Assembly: GCA_037074765.1 (NCBI GenBank)
Contig: JBAMDO010000303.1
Location: 1-51,839 of the forward strand
Source: Mansonella perstans
Lineage: Eukaryota > Nematoda > Chromadorea > Rhabditida > Onchocercidae
Direction: 5' to 3'
Length of the DNA: 51,839 nt
Shown here: positions 14,975 through 25,712 of the stretch, piece by piece
Position numbering within the stretch: position 1 is the stretch's first letter
Layout: each line of letters begins with the position of its first letter
Position numbers and translations under genes: made by a program
The notes under the pieces: model-generated
Told to the model about the DNA's origin: nothing
Databases searched by the model: none
Seen by the model: only the letters and a program-made list of their open reading frames with translations

Positions 14975-15375
14975 CCAGTTGAGATCTAGTGTGATAGACT
15001 TTCGATCTAGTATGATAGACTTTCATGCTTTCTGATCAAAAGTTACCCGAGATATAATTCACCCAAATTCATGGATTCATTAAGTCATCATTCTCGTAAA
15101 TACATCCATATCAAATTTTCATTTGGCATGTCGTAGGCAGAGTGACCATTTTCAACAGAAAAAATGTGAACTGACGAGTTTTATATTCAATTTTATTTAG
15201 AGATTCTAAATAGATCCTGCATATTAGTATTCAATTAGCGCACTAAAGTGGTTAAAATATGTAATTTACAATAGTATACAATCAAAACATGCAAAGTGTT
15301 TAAGCGATACCATAAATTGCAAGTAGTTGATATTACAATGTATAAACATTTCTTCTTCAATACATTTTCAGGAAT
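14975..15375 (-). promoter_or_regulatory. Leader of the POLR3C gene with a possible splice-leader acceptor and short upstream ORF
   Basis: About 400 bp separate the bL36m stop codon from the POLR3C start codon, on the same strand. An acceptor-like TTTTGATCAG ends at 15,032 and would leave a 57-nt leader. That leader contains an upstream ATG at 15,026-15,024 whose frame overlaps the POLR3C start out of frame. A word like CTAGTGTGATAGACTTTC occurs twice in tandem at about 14,986-15,022. Whether the two genes share a polycistronic transcript cannot be told; the spacing is larger than in typical C. elegans operons. Confidence 0.4.
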
Positions 15376-15932
15376 TCACCATAACAATTTCACATTAAAC
15401 GGTTCTTTCTGATGATGTTTTGCATACTCTGTGCATCGTACTTCCCAACGACCATCAACTCGAATAAAGTAGCAATATGAACATCGAAGTTTCAACTGCT
15501 GCCGGACCTAAACTATGCTTTGAGTGTTATTACTTATGATTATTTATATTTAATACTATAATGAACACTAAATGTTCAATATTTAATGCTATAATGAATA
15601 CTAAGCAAATAAACATGCCAAATCTCACAGCGGTTTAAACCAAAAATTGGAACTAATTTCTTCAGTTATTACTTCATTCACTTTCGTAAGATAGTTCTTT
15701 TGAGGTATAAATACATCGAAAAAATATTATATAGAAAACTTCAAGTTTTACACATACATCTAACTTTCTTGTGCAACATAAAAATTTTTAAAGTCAAACA
15801 TAAAATTCGAGAAAAAGAAACTTTGAAATTTGCTCGACATTCAACAGCGGTACTTTCCGGATTAAGCAAACCACGCAGTATTGTTTGGCAGTTTCGACAA
15901 CCTGCACCGACGACACGACTAGCTGATAACAT
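15376..15932 (-). CDS. MRPL36: Mitochondrial large-subunit ribosomal protein bL36m
   Basis: bL36m is a small zinc-binding protein of the mitochondrial large ribosomal subunit. Two coding exons are predicted: 15932-15822 (37 codons, donor AAA|GTTTCT) and 15507-15376 (44 codons including stop), joined in phase 0 to give 80 residues. The C-terminal exon has the L36 pattern: a basic start (QQLKLRCSYCYF), a C-x2-C pair, the R-V-D-G-R-W segment, and a second C followed by H-H (CTEYAKHH), which would complete the zinc site. The first exon is short, with R, S and A residues and few acids, as expected for a mitochondrial targeting segment. A TTCTTCAG acceptor ends at 15,943, ten bases before the ATG, typical of spliced-leader addition. 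The length fits the family. Confidence 0.82.
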
Positions 15933-15943
15933 TTTTGGAATCC

Positions 15944-16620
15944 TGAAGAAAAATAAAAGATAGATCTCGGTGAACATTTGATGATCCATTGTGCATCTAC
16001 ATCGATGAATAAACTCTATGAAACAAGAAAAATCTCGTTCGATAAAATTACTCAAAATCCATTGAAGAACTATGTAAAATTATCTTTTCATGATTTACCA
16101 TTTCAAAAAAGAACAGAAAAAAGTTGAATAGCAACATATTACACTTAAAATATCTGAATAATTCGAGCATTAATCGATACTTTTAGTACTGTCTTACTGG
16201 AAAAACTTTGCAATATGTCTCATTTTGCTTATTTAAAATAAAATTAAAATTAACAATTGAAATCCTAATGATAAGTTGAATTTTAATAAAAATTGAAATG
16301 AAAGGAAAGAGAAGAAAGTTTCAAATATCAAAATGAGCTTAAAATCAAACAATTTGATCGAAAATATGCAAATAAATGGCACAAATAAACAAAATCATTT
16401 ACAAATGAAAGGGAAAGAGAAGAAGAAAGTTAACGAAATTTCTTCCAATAAATAAAAAATGAAGGAGAGCTGAAAAAAAACATTATTAATCTCAAAGTGA
16501 AAGTTCGAATACGGTAAAGAGATTGAAATTAGGTGCGATGAGGGATTTCAACAAGATTAGTTCTTAAAGCGAAAACTTTTGCGACGCATCTAATTCGAGA
16601 TACGGTATTGGCAGTATTGT
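15944..16620. promoter_or_regulatory. Intergenic region between divergent transcripts
   Basis: This stretch separates the minus-strand bL36m gene from the plus-strand leader of the CDV3 gene. It is A+T-rich with several GAAAGGAAAGAGAAG-like purine words around 16,295-16,430. I see no exon in it. By position it should contain the promoters of both directions, but no specific element can be named. Confidence 0.4.
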
Positions 16621-16772
16621 CGTATGAGGATGTTCTGCGAGTGTTGCGTGACTTTCGTCTCTTCCAGTCAATCAATTAGACGCCAATTAAGTCATTTCAA
16701 AAGTATCCACGACGTGAAGTCACTTGCAATAGCGTGCAGCAAAACGGTGTTCATACCGAGCGGACGCTTTTG
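16621..16772 (+). promoter_or_regulatory. Putative non-coding first exon ending in a consensus splice donor
   Basis: Sequence here is clearly more G+C-rich than the flanks (words such as GTGTTGCGTGACTTTCGTC and ACCGAGCGGACGC) and ends at a perfect donor, TTTTG|GTAAGTGG, at 16,772/16,773. The next strong plus-strand acceptor in a coding context is TTTACAG at 18,966, immediately before the CDV3 start codon. I infer a 5'-UTR exon of the CDV3 gene, or an outron if the mRNA is trans-spliced. A non-coding RNA is also possible. Confidence 0.4.
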
Positions 16773-17122
16773 GTAAGTGGCAACAATTTCCCGAGAGGCT
16801 TTTTTCTGATGTTTCATTTTTGTTTGATAGCATTAATATCGATTGTTATAATTAGCCTGGAGGTAATAGGGCGAAATCGAGCTGTGCGATTAAACGTGTA
16901 TTGTTCATCTTTCACGGGATATGTTAGCTAACGTGTTACACGTTTATAGTAAGTGGGAACAATTTCCCGAGAGGCTTTTTTCTGGTGTTTCATTTTTGTT
17001 TGATAGCATTAATATCGATTGTTACAATTAGCCTTGTGGTAATAGGGCGAAATCGAGCTGTACGATTAAGCGTGTACTGTTCATCTTTCACGGGATCTTA
17101 GCTGACGTATTACACGTTTACA
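16773..17122 (+). repeat. Tandem duplication of about 176 bp, each copy starting with a GTAAGT donor
   Basis: Copy 1 runs from 16,773 to about 16,948 and copy 2 from 16,949 to about 17,120. They share nearly all of their sequence (for example ACAATTTCCCGAGAGGCTTT and CGGGAT-containing ends) with scattered substitutions. Both copies begin with GTAAGTGG, so the duplication has doubled a consensus 5' splice site at the edge of the putative leader exon. Confidence 0.85.
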
Positions 17123-18966
17123 CATTAGTTTGTAATATTTTGCTACATATAATGCATCATGAATCTAATACGCGATTTGCATAGTTTGAAGAGATGAGAG
17201 GAAAATGTGGTGTCAATATATTCAAATGCAAGAATGAGGAGTTAAGGGTGTTTACATGCAATACGTGGGAGTTGCATGACTTGCGTGGGAAGCAGTTCTA
17301 CAGAGGTGTACAAAGTTGACGGAAGTCATTGAAAAATTGAAATGAGTTGCATGACATTTGTTCATACGAATTATAAGGACTTTTGTAGTTTTTAAAGTCA
17401 TGTATTCGTCTTGATTAATTTAAAGATATGAAAAATATGGAGGGCATTTCCCAGATGAATCAATATTCAATATATGAGAGGGGATGGCAGATTTGTGGTG
17501 CATTTCCATGAAAAGAAAAGTTGAAGCTGAAAATTTTTGAAAATGAAGATGGGAGGATTGATGGCTTCTATCTGTGCATATCTTATATAATATGCATATT
17601 GTTAGACCGAATCAGGATGCTTATTCATCTTTCTAAAACCATTCGTAATGTTTGGATATATTATTCCTGAAAGAGACTATCATTGCGATTTATCGTTGTT
17701 TATCCTTAATTTTTCTTGTATTTGAGCTCGGTACCTTAAATTACTTTCGAATTACAAAAAGTTACTAGTGTAATGCAGTCCGCAATAGCTACATTTTAGT
17801 TCATTAGTAATAAACAGTATTTGCAGTGTTGGAAATTGCATATTTTAAATGATCGAGTCTATTTTCGTAAATTTTTATCTGTAGTAGAGAAATTAGGATA
17901 TCATCTTTGGCGTGTCGTTAACATCATAACGTAGTTGAGTATGGAAAGATTGATGATGTAGAATGATCATCTGGTTTCGATTTTCTTTATTTTTTGGTAT
18001 TTTGGTATTAAGTCTTGCTTTATAAATGATTCAGAAGTTTTTTGAATTGCTTTGGACACTCAAGGATGTGCTTTATTTATTCAGTGGATATGATAGCTTA
18101 TTTTCTCGAATTATTTGGGTGTTGTAGGTGATATCATACTTACGGTTCACCTGCGTTGGTTGCTACTATCATCAATCAATTTATCAATATCGAGTTATTT
18201 GAGTGCAATTTTGGACCTTATCCAACTCCTTTGATGTATTTTTGTTGCTGATTGCAATTTTTTTTGAAATTCGCAGCAGTCTAGTCGCGACAACAAATTG
18301 GAATTTTATACTCGCGGCGACAAATCACAATTTTATACACGGAATAAGGTAATCCAACCATTTTTTTATGGATTAGTTATTATACTTTTACTGTCAATTT
18401 TCATTATCTCTTCGCTCCTATCTGATATTTTATTCAGATGTTTTTATCTTGAGACTAGTTTGCTATGAGATTGTAATGGAACAAACCTAAGTGCACGATA
18501 TGCAAAGGATTGTAGATGATTTTTTCATCCACATGTTGGTTGCTGGGCTTGTAAGGCGTTCTTCACATTGTTGTTACTAAGTAAAATGAAGGAAATAGTT
18601 GTAGGCTGATAAAGTAGTACCGTTAGGTAATATTCTGCTACCGTTTTTTTTTTTTTTTACCCTTTTTTTTCTTTTTTTTTTTTTTTTTCTAGTCTGCAAA
18701 TTCTCCGTTATGCCTGTGTTGCTTTTTACGAATTGCTCTGGATTCTAGGTTTGGGCAGTCTTGTATTTACATTCTTTCTAATTTTTGGCACTTTGTTTAT
18801 ATTCCCATTTCATGATTTTCATTTGATAAAATTATTGCCATCATTAATAATGCTGCCAGACAATAAAATATTGAGGGAAAATGATTTAGTAAAGTTATTT
18901 GCATGCGTAGTAAAAACAGCTGTTCATAAATCTATTTTGATAATATTGGTTATGTGAAGTTTACAG
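17123..18966 (+). other. Presumed leader intron or upstream region of the CDV3 gene
   Basis: I find no supported exon in these 1.8 kb. Poly-T runs lie at 18,641-18,690. The 74-codon open frame at 18,733-18,957 has no acceptor, donor or family resemblance that would support it. The stretch ends in GAAGTTTACAG directly before the CDV3 ATG, a cis- or trans-splice acceptor. Confidence 0.45.
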
Positions 18967-20886
18967 ATGGGTGACGATCTGTTACAGTTTTTTGCCAAAA
19001 AATCTGCTAAAGTGAAAGATAAGAAGAAAAAAGTGAAGCTGAGCGTCGATGAGGTTGGTCAGGTGCTGGAAAGAAAAGCGAGACGGCAGGTCAGTTTTGC
19101 AATAAATTATTGCATTTTCAGTTTTGTTGCATGAAGCACTATAGTATAAGGCATTTGCTACAAGAGATTTAAGGATTTTTATTTTATTTTAAAGCAGAGA
19201 TAAGAAAAATAAAAGGATTTACCTGTTTGGAAGGAACAAATATGGAAGCTGAAATTTTGAGCATAGAAGGTAAAGGGAGTATCATTATTCGTTACTTGTT
19301 AGCCGTATTGTACGCTATATTATCTTACTGTGTTAGGAAGAACGCGATCGTGAAGATGAGGAAGAAGAACGACGTGCTCAAGACGATGCTGCTTTTTTTG
19401 ATAAACACCCGGAAGATTCTGAATGGCTTGAATATAAAGATACGAATAAGTTCGTCTTTTTTATTGTAATGTTTTAGTCATTTTAAATTTGGGCGATGTT
19501 ATACAACTTTGAAATGATAGATTCATATTGGAATCAGCTCGTTTATTTTTTACTTTCATTAATCTTTTTCGTCTATATTTTTTTCTGGAGGAATGTATGG
19601 TTAATTTTGTATGGTCAGCTATGGACAATCTTTAAATTTATTTAAACTATTTCTGTATATATCGAAAGTGTAAGTATAAAATTTCTTCCATGAACGGTGA
19701 TTTACTCATTTTATCTTTTCCGTGCTGTTTGTAGGGAAATAGCCCTTGAAGAACTCGGGATTCGTGATATGAATCTAACTGAGCAGACTGAAGAAGCACT
19801 GGAAGAAGAAAAAGCCTCTACAAATGAAGCTCCGAGAACGTGGAGCACTGCCGAGGTTTGTTAATTTTCAAATAATAGTTTTAGGTCTTTTTTTCCTAGT
19901 TTGAGTAATTGAAGCATGGTAAGAGATCCCTCCACTTTGCTGTCAATTTTATATAGACATGTACATATTTTTGTGCGTATATATGGGCAAGGTAATCAAA
20001 AAAAAAAAGTGGTTCAGTGATTGGGTGAATAGATAACGCTTACTCTACGCTGGTGATTGTTGTGATGATTTTTTGAGACTGTTTGTTTAGCATCATAAGA
20101 AGCATATGTCGGTGATCTAGAAGTATATCGGATTATAGGAAATTGCTGCTTTTTTTTGCAGAAGAAGGAGTCGGAGGAAATTATTCTGTCAATACCTAAA
20201 AAACAAATAACAGGTGTTTGGAAACCTCGTTGTCTGATGCAAAATATTGCTAGATCTTGCGCAGTGCCGAATATCAATGACCAAGACCTATTCCCAACTT
20301 TTGAAGCTGCGGAAAAAATTGAAAAATTAAAGAAGGATGATGAAAAGAAAAGGTTATTTTGCATTAGAATTTTGTACATATATGATATGTAACAATTTAT
20401 CGCTACTATTAAATTTTTTTTTACAAATCGGAGAATCTTTCGGGGGATGTATTTGCTTCTGAACACAACTTTCGTAGCAGTTAGAAGTGCAGTATTTTTT
20501 TTTGTCTGACTTCAGGCGAAATGATGGTTTTACAACAGTCACGTCTGATAGAGATTCATTAGGCGCTTGGTCGAATAGAGGAACTTCTAGCAATAAATGG
20601 CAACGTGCTGGTGTCGGTGGCGGTATGTCATCGAATGCTGATCGTACCGCTTTACTTTCAACAGTTAGACAAGTAAGTAACGTTTTATTATTGTTAATTC
20701 TTTTATGCAGAATGAAAATGTGTATTATGTTTGAGTAAATTGTGGCAAATGCTTTTTTAGGTAACATCAAGTGGGGCACCAAATCCGATTCCTTCATCGC
20801 AACCACTTCAAACAAAGAATCCAAATGCTTATGTTCCTCCATCACGGAGACGCGCTCAGAATAACTGTACCAAAGAAATGTCATGA
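18967..20886 (+). CDS. CDV3: CDV3 homologue, six exons
   Basis: CDV3 family proteins are small, charged, probably disordered cytoplasmic proteins of unclear function. Exons: 18967-19089, 19337-19449, 19735-19855, 20162-20352, 20516-20672 and 20761-20886; all are in phase, total 831 bp, 276 residues. The start shows the family pattern L-x-x-F-F-A-K-K followed by a lysine block (DKKKKVKL). An acidic stretch with E-W-L-E-Y-K follows. The middle has G-V-W-K-P-R and then D-L-F-P-T-F-E-A-A-E-K, matching the 'QFPSLQSTAKH' region of vertebrate CDV3. The C-terminus is N-A-Y-V-P-P-S-R-R. The donor of exon 2 (AA|GTTCGT) is weak but the only one that keeps the frame. The acceptor touches the ATG. The next gene on this strand is uS10m, 1.8 kb away. 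Confidence 0.82.
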
Positions 20887-21117
20887 AAACAAACTTTATT
20901 AGAAGTGAACAATTTTATTGACTATAAATTTATATTGTGACTTATTTCTGCGTTGCTTCATCGCAACCACTTCAAACAAAGAATCCAAATGCTTACGTTT
21001 CTTCATCACGGCAAAGTGCTCAGGCCAACTGTACCAAAGAAATGTCGTGAAAACAAATTTTATTGGAAGTTAATTTTATTGGTCATAAATTTATATTGCA
21101 CTGTTTTCTGCGTTAAA
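20792..21117 (+). repeat. Tandem copy of the CDV3 terminal exon and 3' end
   Basis: The interval 20,792-20,955 (most of the last CDV3 exon plus 3'-UTR, ending in a TCTGCGTT word) is repeated at 20,956-21,117, a period of about 164 bp. The second copy lies after the CDV3 stop codon. Its reading frame differs in the P-P-S-R-R region (for example CCTCCATCACGGAGACG became TCTTCATCACGGCAAAG). The copy would be transcribed only as 3'-UTR or as an alternative last exon. Confidence 0.85.
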
Positions 21118-21174
21118 CTTTTTCTTTTTTTGAGATTCTTTTCTAATTTTGAAGATTACCAAAATTCTAAATAA

Positions 21175-22679
21175 TGTCGAGTATAGACATCATGTCTTGA
21201 GTAGCGTCAAATTGATTGATCAGGTTGGTAAATCTTGTTAAATTTTTGTTGCAAACAATTGTTGATTTAATGAATATTTTTCAAAATTGGCTTTTTGTGA
21301 GCAATCATAACTTTTTTCTATGGCCCTATATATATTTATTTCATTCTGTCTTTTTTTAATCAAAATACTATCAAAAATTGTGCTCTTTTCTTTGTTACGA
21401 GGTATTTATGTACTGTTTTTTGATTGCTTTTATGGATAGCATCGATGTACTTTGTATGAACAGCTAATATTAATTTTAATCTCGTATTTCTATTGGGTAT
21501 AGTTTAAAACCTATGTTTTTGCTTAGATAAGATTTATATATATATAAAATATGCGCACAATTTTTTAAGTAATTGGATTTTCAAAAATTTTGGATGGAAT
21601 TCGGATAATTTTGCTATTTTTCTACCTTCCTTTAATGCGAGTTTCCCATAGAAATATCCTTGATTTTTTGATAGATATACTGATTCATATGTTCGTGGTA
21701 TATTCAACGCTGCTTGATTGATCAGTATGGTGAATAATTCTTATCATGCATACTTTTTGTTCATCAATGTTATCATACGGCTACTGGGAAATATCAACTA
21801 CATCGTCATTTTGTAGTAGAAATGTGAAATGTTCCAATGTATTTGGTTATTTGTCATTTGATGATGAATATGATTTGAGAAGGGGTATTTTGAATTTCTT
21901 TACAATAGACGATATATTATAGGTAGCAAAATTTAACTAGAATTTCATTTTCTTTGATTGCACATTTGCTAATTTTGTTCTTTCACTTTCTCATAAAATA
22001 ATCGTTTTATCTTGACTGCAATAGAATATAAGTGTTGTTTGGGTGAAATATCAAATTTTGTTATCTGATATTCTTTGTTGGATTATTTGGTTTCATAGCC
22101 GGATGGGTTTTTTTTTTTTTCTGCAAAATGATTTTTTCATTAAATTATCATTTACATTAAATCATAGCAGATCTGTTGAAGTTATTATATATTTGTTTTT
22201 GTTCTTTTTATACAAACATAACAGTCAAATGGTGATGGCGATATTTCAGTGGTAGGAATTGCTAAAATTCAAAATGAAAGTTAGGATGGAATGCTTAGAT
22301 GAAAATATCTTTGAGGAAATATAATTTCCTATGCAGAAATGAAGAGAGGAGATGTTTAGTTAAATGATACAGTGGATTTTTTGACATGTTCAAAATGTCG
22401 ACGTTTTGGATCCTACTTAAGACTGCTACAGGATGTTATACGTTAGTACTGATGTACTGATACACGGGAACTTAATTGTACTTTTGTGGCCAGTTAAAGG
22501 TAACTGGATTCTGGATACTGTAAGAAGGAGTATGTAGGTGATAAGTGGTATATGTTGGGATATGGCGACAATCTTGGCATTTTCCCGTTTCTTTTTTATG
22601 ATAAATGCCTTTGATTTATGCAGAATACCATGGAAGCTGGATGATATACATTGTATAAATATTACAAATTAATATAAAA
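21175..22679. other. Intergenic DNA between the CDV3 and uS10m genes
   Basis: No exon, RNA gene or repeat is recognised in this 1.5-kb A+T-rich stretch. The 70-codon open frame at 22,043-22,255 is low in complexity and unsupported. Confidence 0.5.
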
Positions 22680-23783
22680 ATGTTTGGTCGCATACCTGTC
22701 ATTTCTCGAAATTTCTTCAACATACATCGTTCATTCATTGCTACGACTTCAGCTCAGTCTTGTTCACGTGTAGCTAAACCATTAACGTGAGTTCCGTTTA
22801 TCTTAAGAAATTTGTCAAATATAAGCGCTTATATTAAGCTGTTATGATCTTTTACGGCGACATAATCAATGCGAACAAAAAAACATTAGAAATAGTAAAC
22901 ATTTGTTTTTATGAGTTGAGTTTAAAATAACATGAAAACTCTACTCTTTTTTTTTTTTTATTCTTACATTTTAATATACGTTGAATACACATCAAATAAT
23001 CAAACATGGAAAATGGATGATTGATTTTATTTTGAAGGATGTTGTTCCATCTAGATTTCTTAGATACTTCAATTTCAGACCATCTTTTAAGCAAGATTCG
23101 ATTGTTGAATTGGATCGATTATTTCGACGTATTCAGTTGGAATATAGAGGCCATGACAAAGCTGTATTGAAATCATATACTACATTTCTAAAAGTACTAT
23201 TTTAAATGGATCCAAATATTTTTACTCAGCAAAGTTACAATAACTAATAAATGATAATACAGTATACTTGTTGCAAGCGATATACTTGTTACAGTGCTAT
23301 GATTTTACGGAAATGCTTTTTCAGGCCGTCTGCAAACACTTGGAACTCGAGGTAGTTTCCATAGAAGTATTTCCATATGTATGGTGGATCCAAAATACTT
23401 TAAGAGCTAAATTTGCGAAAAAGAAGAATCAACTTCATTATGAGACAAGAACACACATTCGTCGATTTACAATCCAAAATGTTACGGGTAGTACAACAAG
23501 TACATTCCTAGAATATATTCAGCGAAATATTCCGGAAGGAGTTGCAATGAAGGTTACTTATGATGAAGTCGCAGTGTTGCCGGAATTTATTAAAAGTAAA
23601 ATGAAACTAATGCAATTGAATGATGAAAATGATTCGACAGCTATGACTGAGGAGGAAAAACTTATTGTTGAAACGTTGGTTAATGAGGAAAACAAGCATT
23701 CGGTCGATGAAGTGTTAACTTCTGCTGAAAGCAGTTTGTCACCGAATAATAATTCAGATTTTTCCACGAAATTTAATCGATAG
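22680..23783 (+). CDS. MRPS10: Mitochondrial small-subunit ribosomal protein uS10m
   Basis: uS10m is a protein of the head of the mitochondrial small ribosomal subunit. Three exons: 22680-22786, 23079-23193 and 23325-23783, in phases 2 and 0, give 226 residues. The first exon encodes an R/S/F-rich, acid-free stretch (MFGRIPVISRNFFNIHRSF) consistent with a mitochondrial targeting peptide. The S10 domain follows: R-G-H-D-K-A-V-L-K-S-Y, then H-L-E-L-E-V, the basic H-Y-E-T-R-T-H-I-R-R region, and a strongly conserved end with T-G-S-T-x-S-T-F-L-E-Y-I-Q-R-N and I-P-E-G-V-A-M-K-V-T. A serine/glutamate-rich tail of about 50 residues extends past the domain, so the protein is slightly longer than the human one (about 200). 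No clear acceptor precedes the chosen ATG, so the leader is uncertain. Confidence 0.87.
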
Positions 23784-24816
23784 CCGTTAGTTATATGATC
23801 TGAATGGAAATAAGCCATTGATAGCTATACATTATTCCCAGAAAAAAGTAGATATTTTGACAACTGTTCCGGAAGAAGTGTTTTTGATGCAGTAAAAAAA
23901 AAAATCGATTTTGTTGATAGATGCAAAAAAATAGTCTTTCATTTAAAAGAAATTAGTTGTAGAAAATCTTCACTGGCGTAAAATAGTATTTCCAGCTGTT
24001 GTTTGCAAAAACTCTTTGTTCTTTCAATTTGCTTAGGATTTCCAATTTATTTAGATTTCACTTTCGATACCGCTGGTAATCTTTTCATCTTGCAAAAGAA
24101 CAATATTATTTTTAACTCAACTAATGTAACATATAATTCTGCTGCAGGAAACGCTTATGTTGTTTATAGTAATTTCTTTTGATGCATATCCGAAACTATT
24201 TTATTTTAAGCCCAATTTGCAAGTGCATGCATAAAATTGTAAAATTTCTCGTAGTGATTACAGCTTAAAGATCATCCAAACATTGGCAGTTTTCCCTGAA
24301 AAAGGATTTCATCAACTAAGATATGTAAAATTTTTATCCGCAAAGGTTTATTTCAACTTTACGCGTTACTCAGATCAAACAATAGATGATAAATTTTGAT
24401 TCAAACTTGGGAAGTAATTTAAATATGAACAAATTTCAGGTTGATCTAAGATAAGTTTTCAATTTTTGGACATTAAGCATGAAGTTTTGAAAACAATAAA
24501 GATTCCCAGATTTAGTTAAACTTCAAAAATGCATAGTTGTAAATATAGTGGAATTTAGGACTAGTTAAAGTTTTGAGAATGAGTCTTTTTTTCTCTCCGT
24601 TATTTCTTATAATTTGCATGAAATTTTTGTTTGTTACCATAGGCATTTCCAGATTGCACACTTACTAGTTAAATTCTAGTCAGTTCCGGCTGAAAGATCT
24701 CTGTGCATAGGTCTTTCCAGAATATATCGCAAAGCAGGTCATATTAGTTGCTTTGAATAGTTCGTTTTTCAGACTTTGTTATTGAGAAATTCAAGTCATA
24801 TAAAAAAAAATCCAGC
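23784..24816. other. Intergenic DNA between convergent uS10m and GGACT-like genes
   Basis: The two genes end towards each other here. I see only 3'-flanking A+T-rich DNA and no exon or repeat. Confidence 0.5.
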
Positions 24817-25712
24817 CTAAAGTTCTATAAACTCTAACCCTTTAATGTATGGCCGATTGTGAGGTCCATTGGAATTGTATGTTTCCAAATAATCACTAAA
24901 ACTTTGTAGTAAACTTGGCTTCCACTTCGACAACATATATATCCATGCTGTTACGATATTACCATTATGATCCATTTGAATCTGATATTGTATTATCATA
25001 GGAAAAGATATGAGGAGAAATACCAGTAAATTGAATGGAGGAAAAGGAAACCTCTTGTAATTGTCTTCGATAGAAAGTTGGATGTCCTTCAAATTCATCA
25101 AGTGCCTTTAATTTTTGCCCATTCACTTCATATAATTCACCATTTATACGCTGCAATATATTTTCCTCTTATGACTTATATTCCATTTGAATATAATCTC
25201 TGGTAATTCTCAGACAAATATCTGAAATGTCAGATAAAACAAAGAAATGCTGAGAAATGGAGAGAGTATCAGGTAAGCAAAATATAGTAAATACTAATTG
25301 ATATAAAAAATAAAAAATACTCAAATTCTGTCCAAAATTGTTATTAATTCATGTTTACACTACAGTGTCTTTTGGACCCATTTAATTTCTATTTAATTTT
25401 AAGAATATATTTCATTTCCATTTTCAGTAAATTTTTTTTCCTGAAATCTCATCTAATTCATTTTTAATTTCCCCTACATAATAATTGTCATTGAATGAGA
25501 TTTACATTTCCAATTCCAGGTTTATCCAAACAAAAAGGTATGTTGTATGCAGAAGCAATAATCAGAGGATATGCATTAATTGTTTTACCGGTTCCAATGA
25601 ATTTTTGCTTTCCGGTTACCGTATCAGTCATAATTGATGCATTTGGTTCGCCACGTTTCAATGTTCCATAAACAAATACCAATGCAATTTGATCTATCAT
25701 TTTTTTTGACAT
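24817..25712 (-). CDS. Gamma-glutamylaminecyclotransferase-like protein (AIG2/GGACT family)
   Basis: Family members cyclise gamma-glutamyl amines to 5-oxoproline; the best known is GGACT, which acts on gamma-glutamyl-lysine from degraded transglutaminase cross-links. Exons in transcript order: 25712-25506, 25150-25052 and 24981-24817, all phase 0, 156 residues (human GGACT about 153). The substrate-binding loop V-F-V-Y-G-T-L-K-R-G-E-P-N lies near residue 13. Y-P-L-I-I-A and N-I-P-F follow, then the catalytic-acid segment L-D-E-F-E-G-H-P, in which the first E after D or the E after F is the expected acid. The C-terminus has Y-x-S-N-G-P-H-N-R-P-Y, equivalent to the Y-D-S-E-G-P-H region. The donor E|GTTTCC at 25,051 was chosen because it restores the frame into the last exon. 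The start lies directly after an AAG acceptor-like word. Confidence 0.85.

Noticed and set aside
18733..18957. 74-codon hydrophobic ORF before the CDV3 start
   Set aside because: It lies in the presumed leader intron beside poly-T runs, and its residues are those expected from A+T-rich DNA.
20014..20884. Minus-strand ORFs of 150 and 176 codons
   Set aside because: They are antisense to CDV3 exons 4-6 and the introns between them; the plus-strand frame has the family motifs and splice sites.
25024..25051. Donor TG|GTATTT at 25,023 for exon 2 of the GGACT-like gene
   Set aside because: It would put the last exon out of frame; the donor at 25,051 restores the frame and the family alignment.
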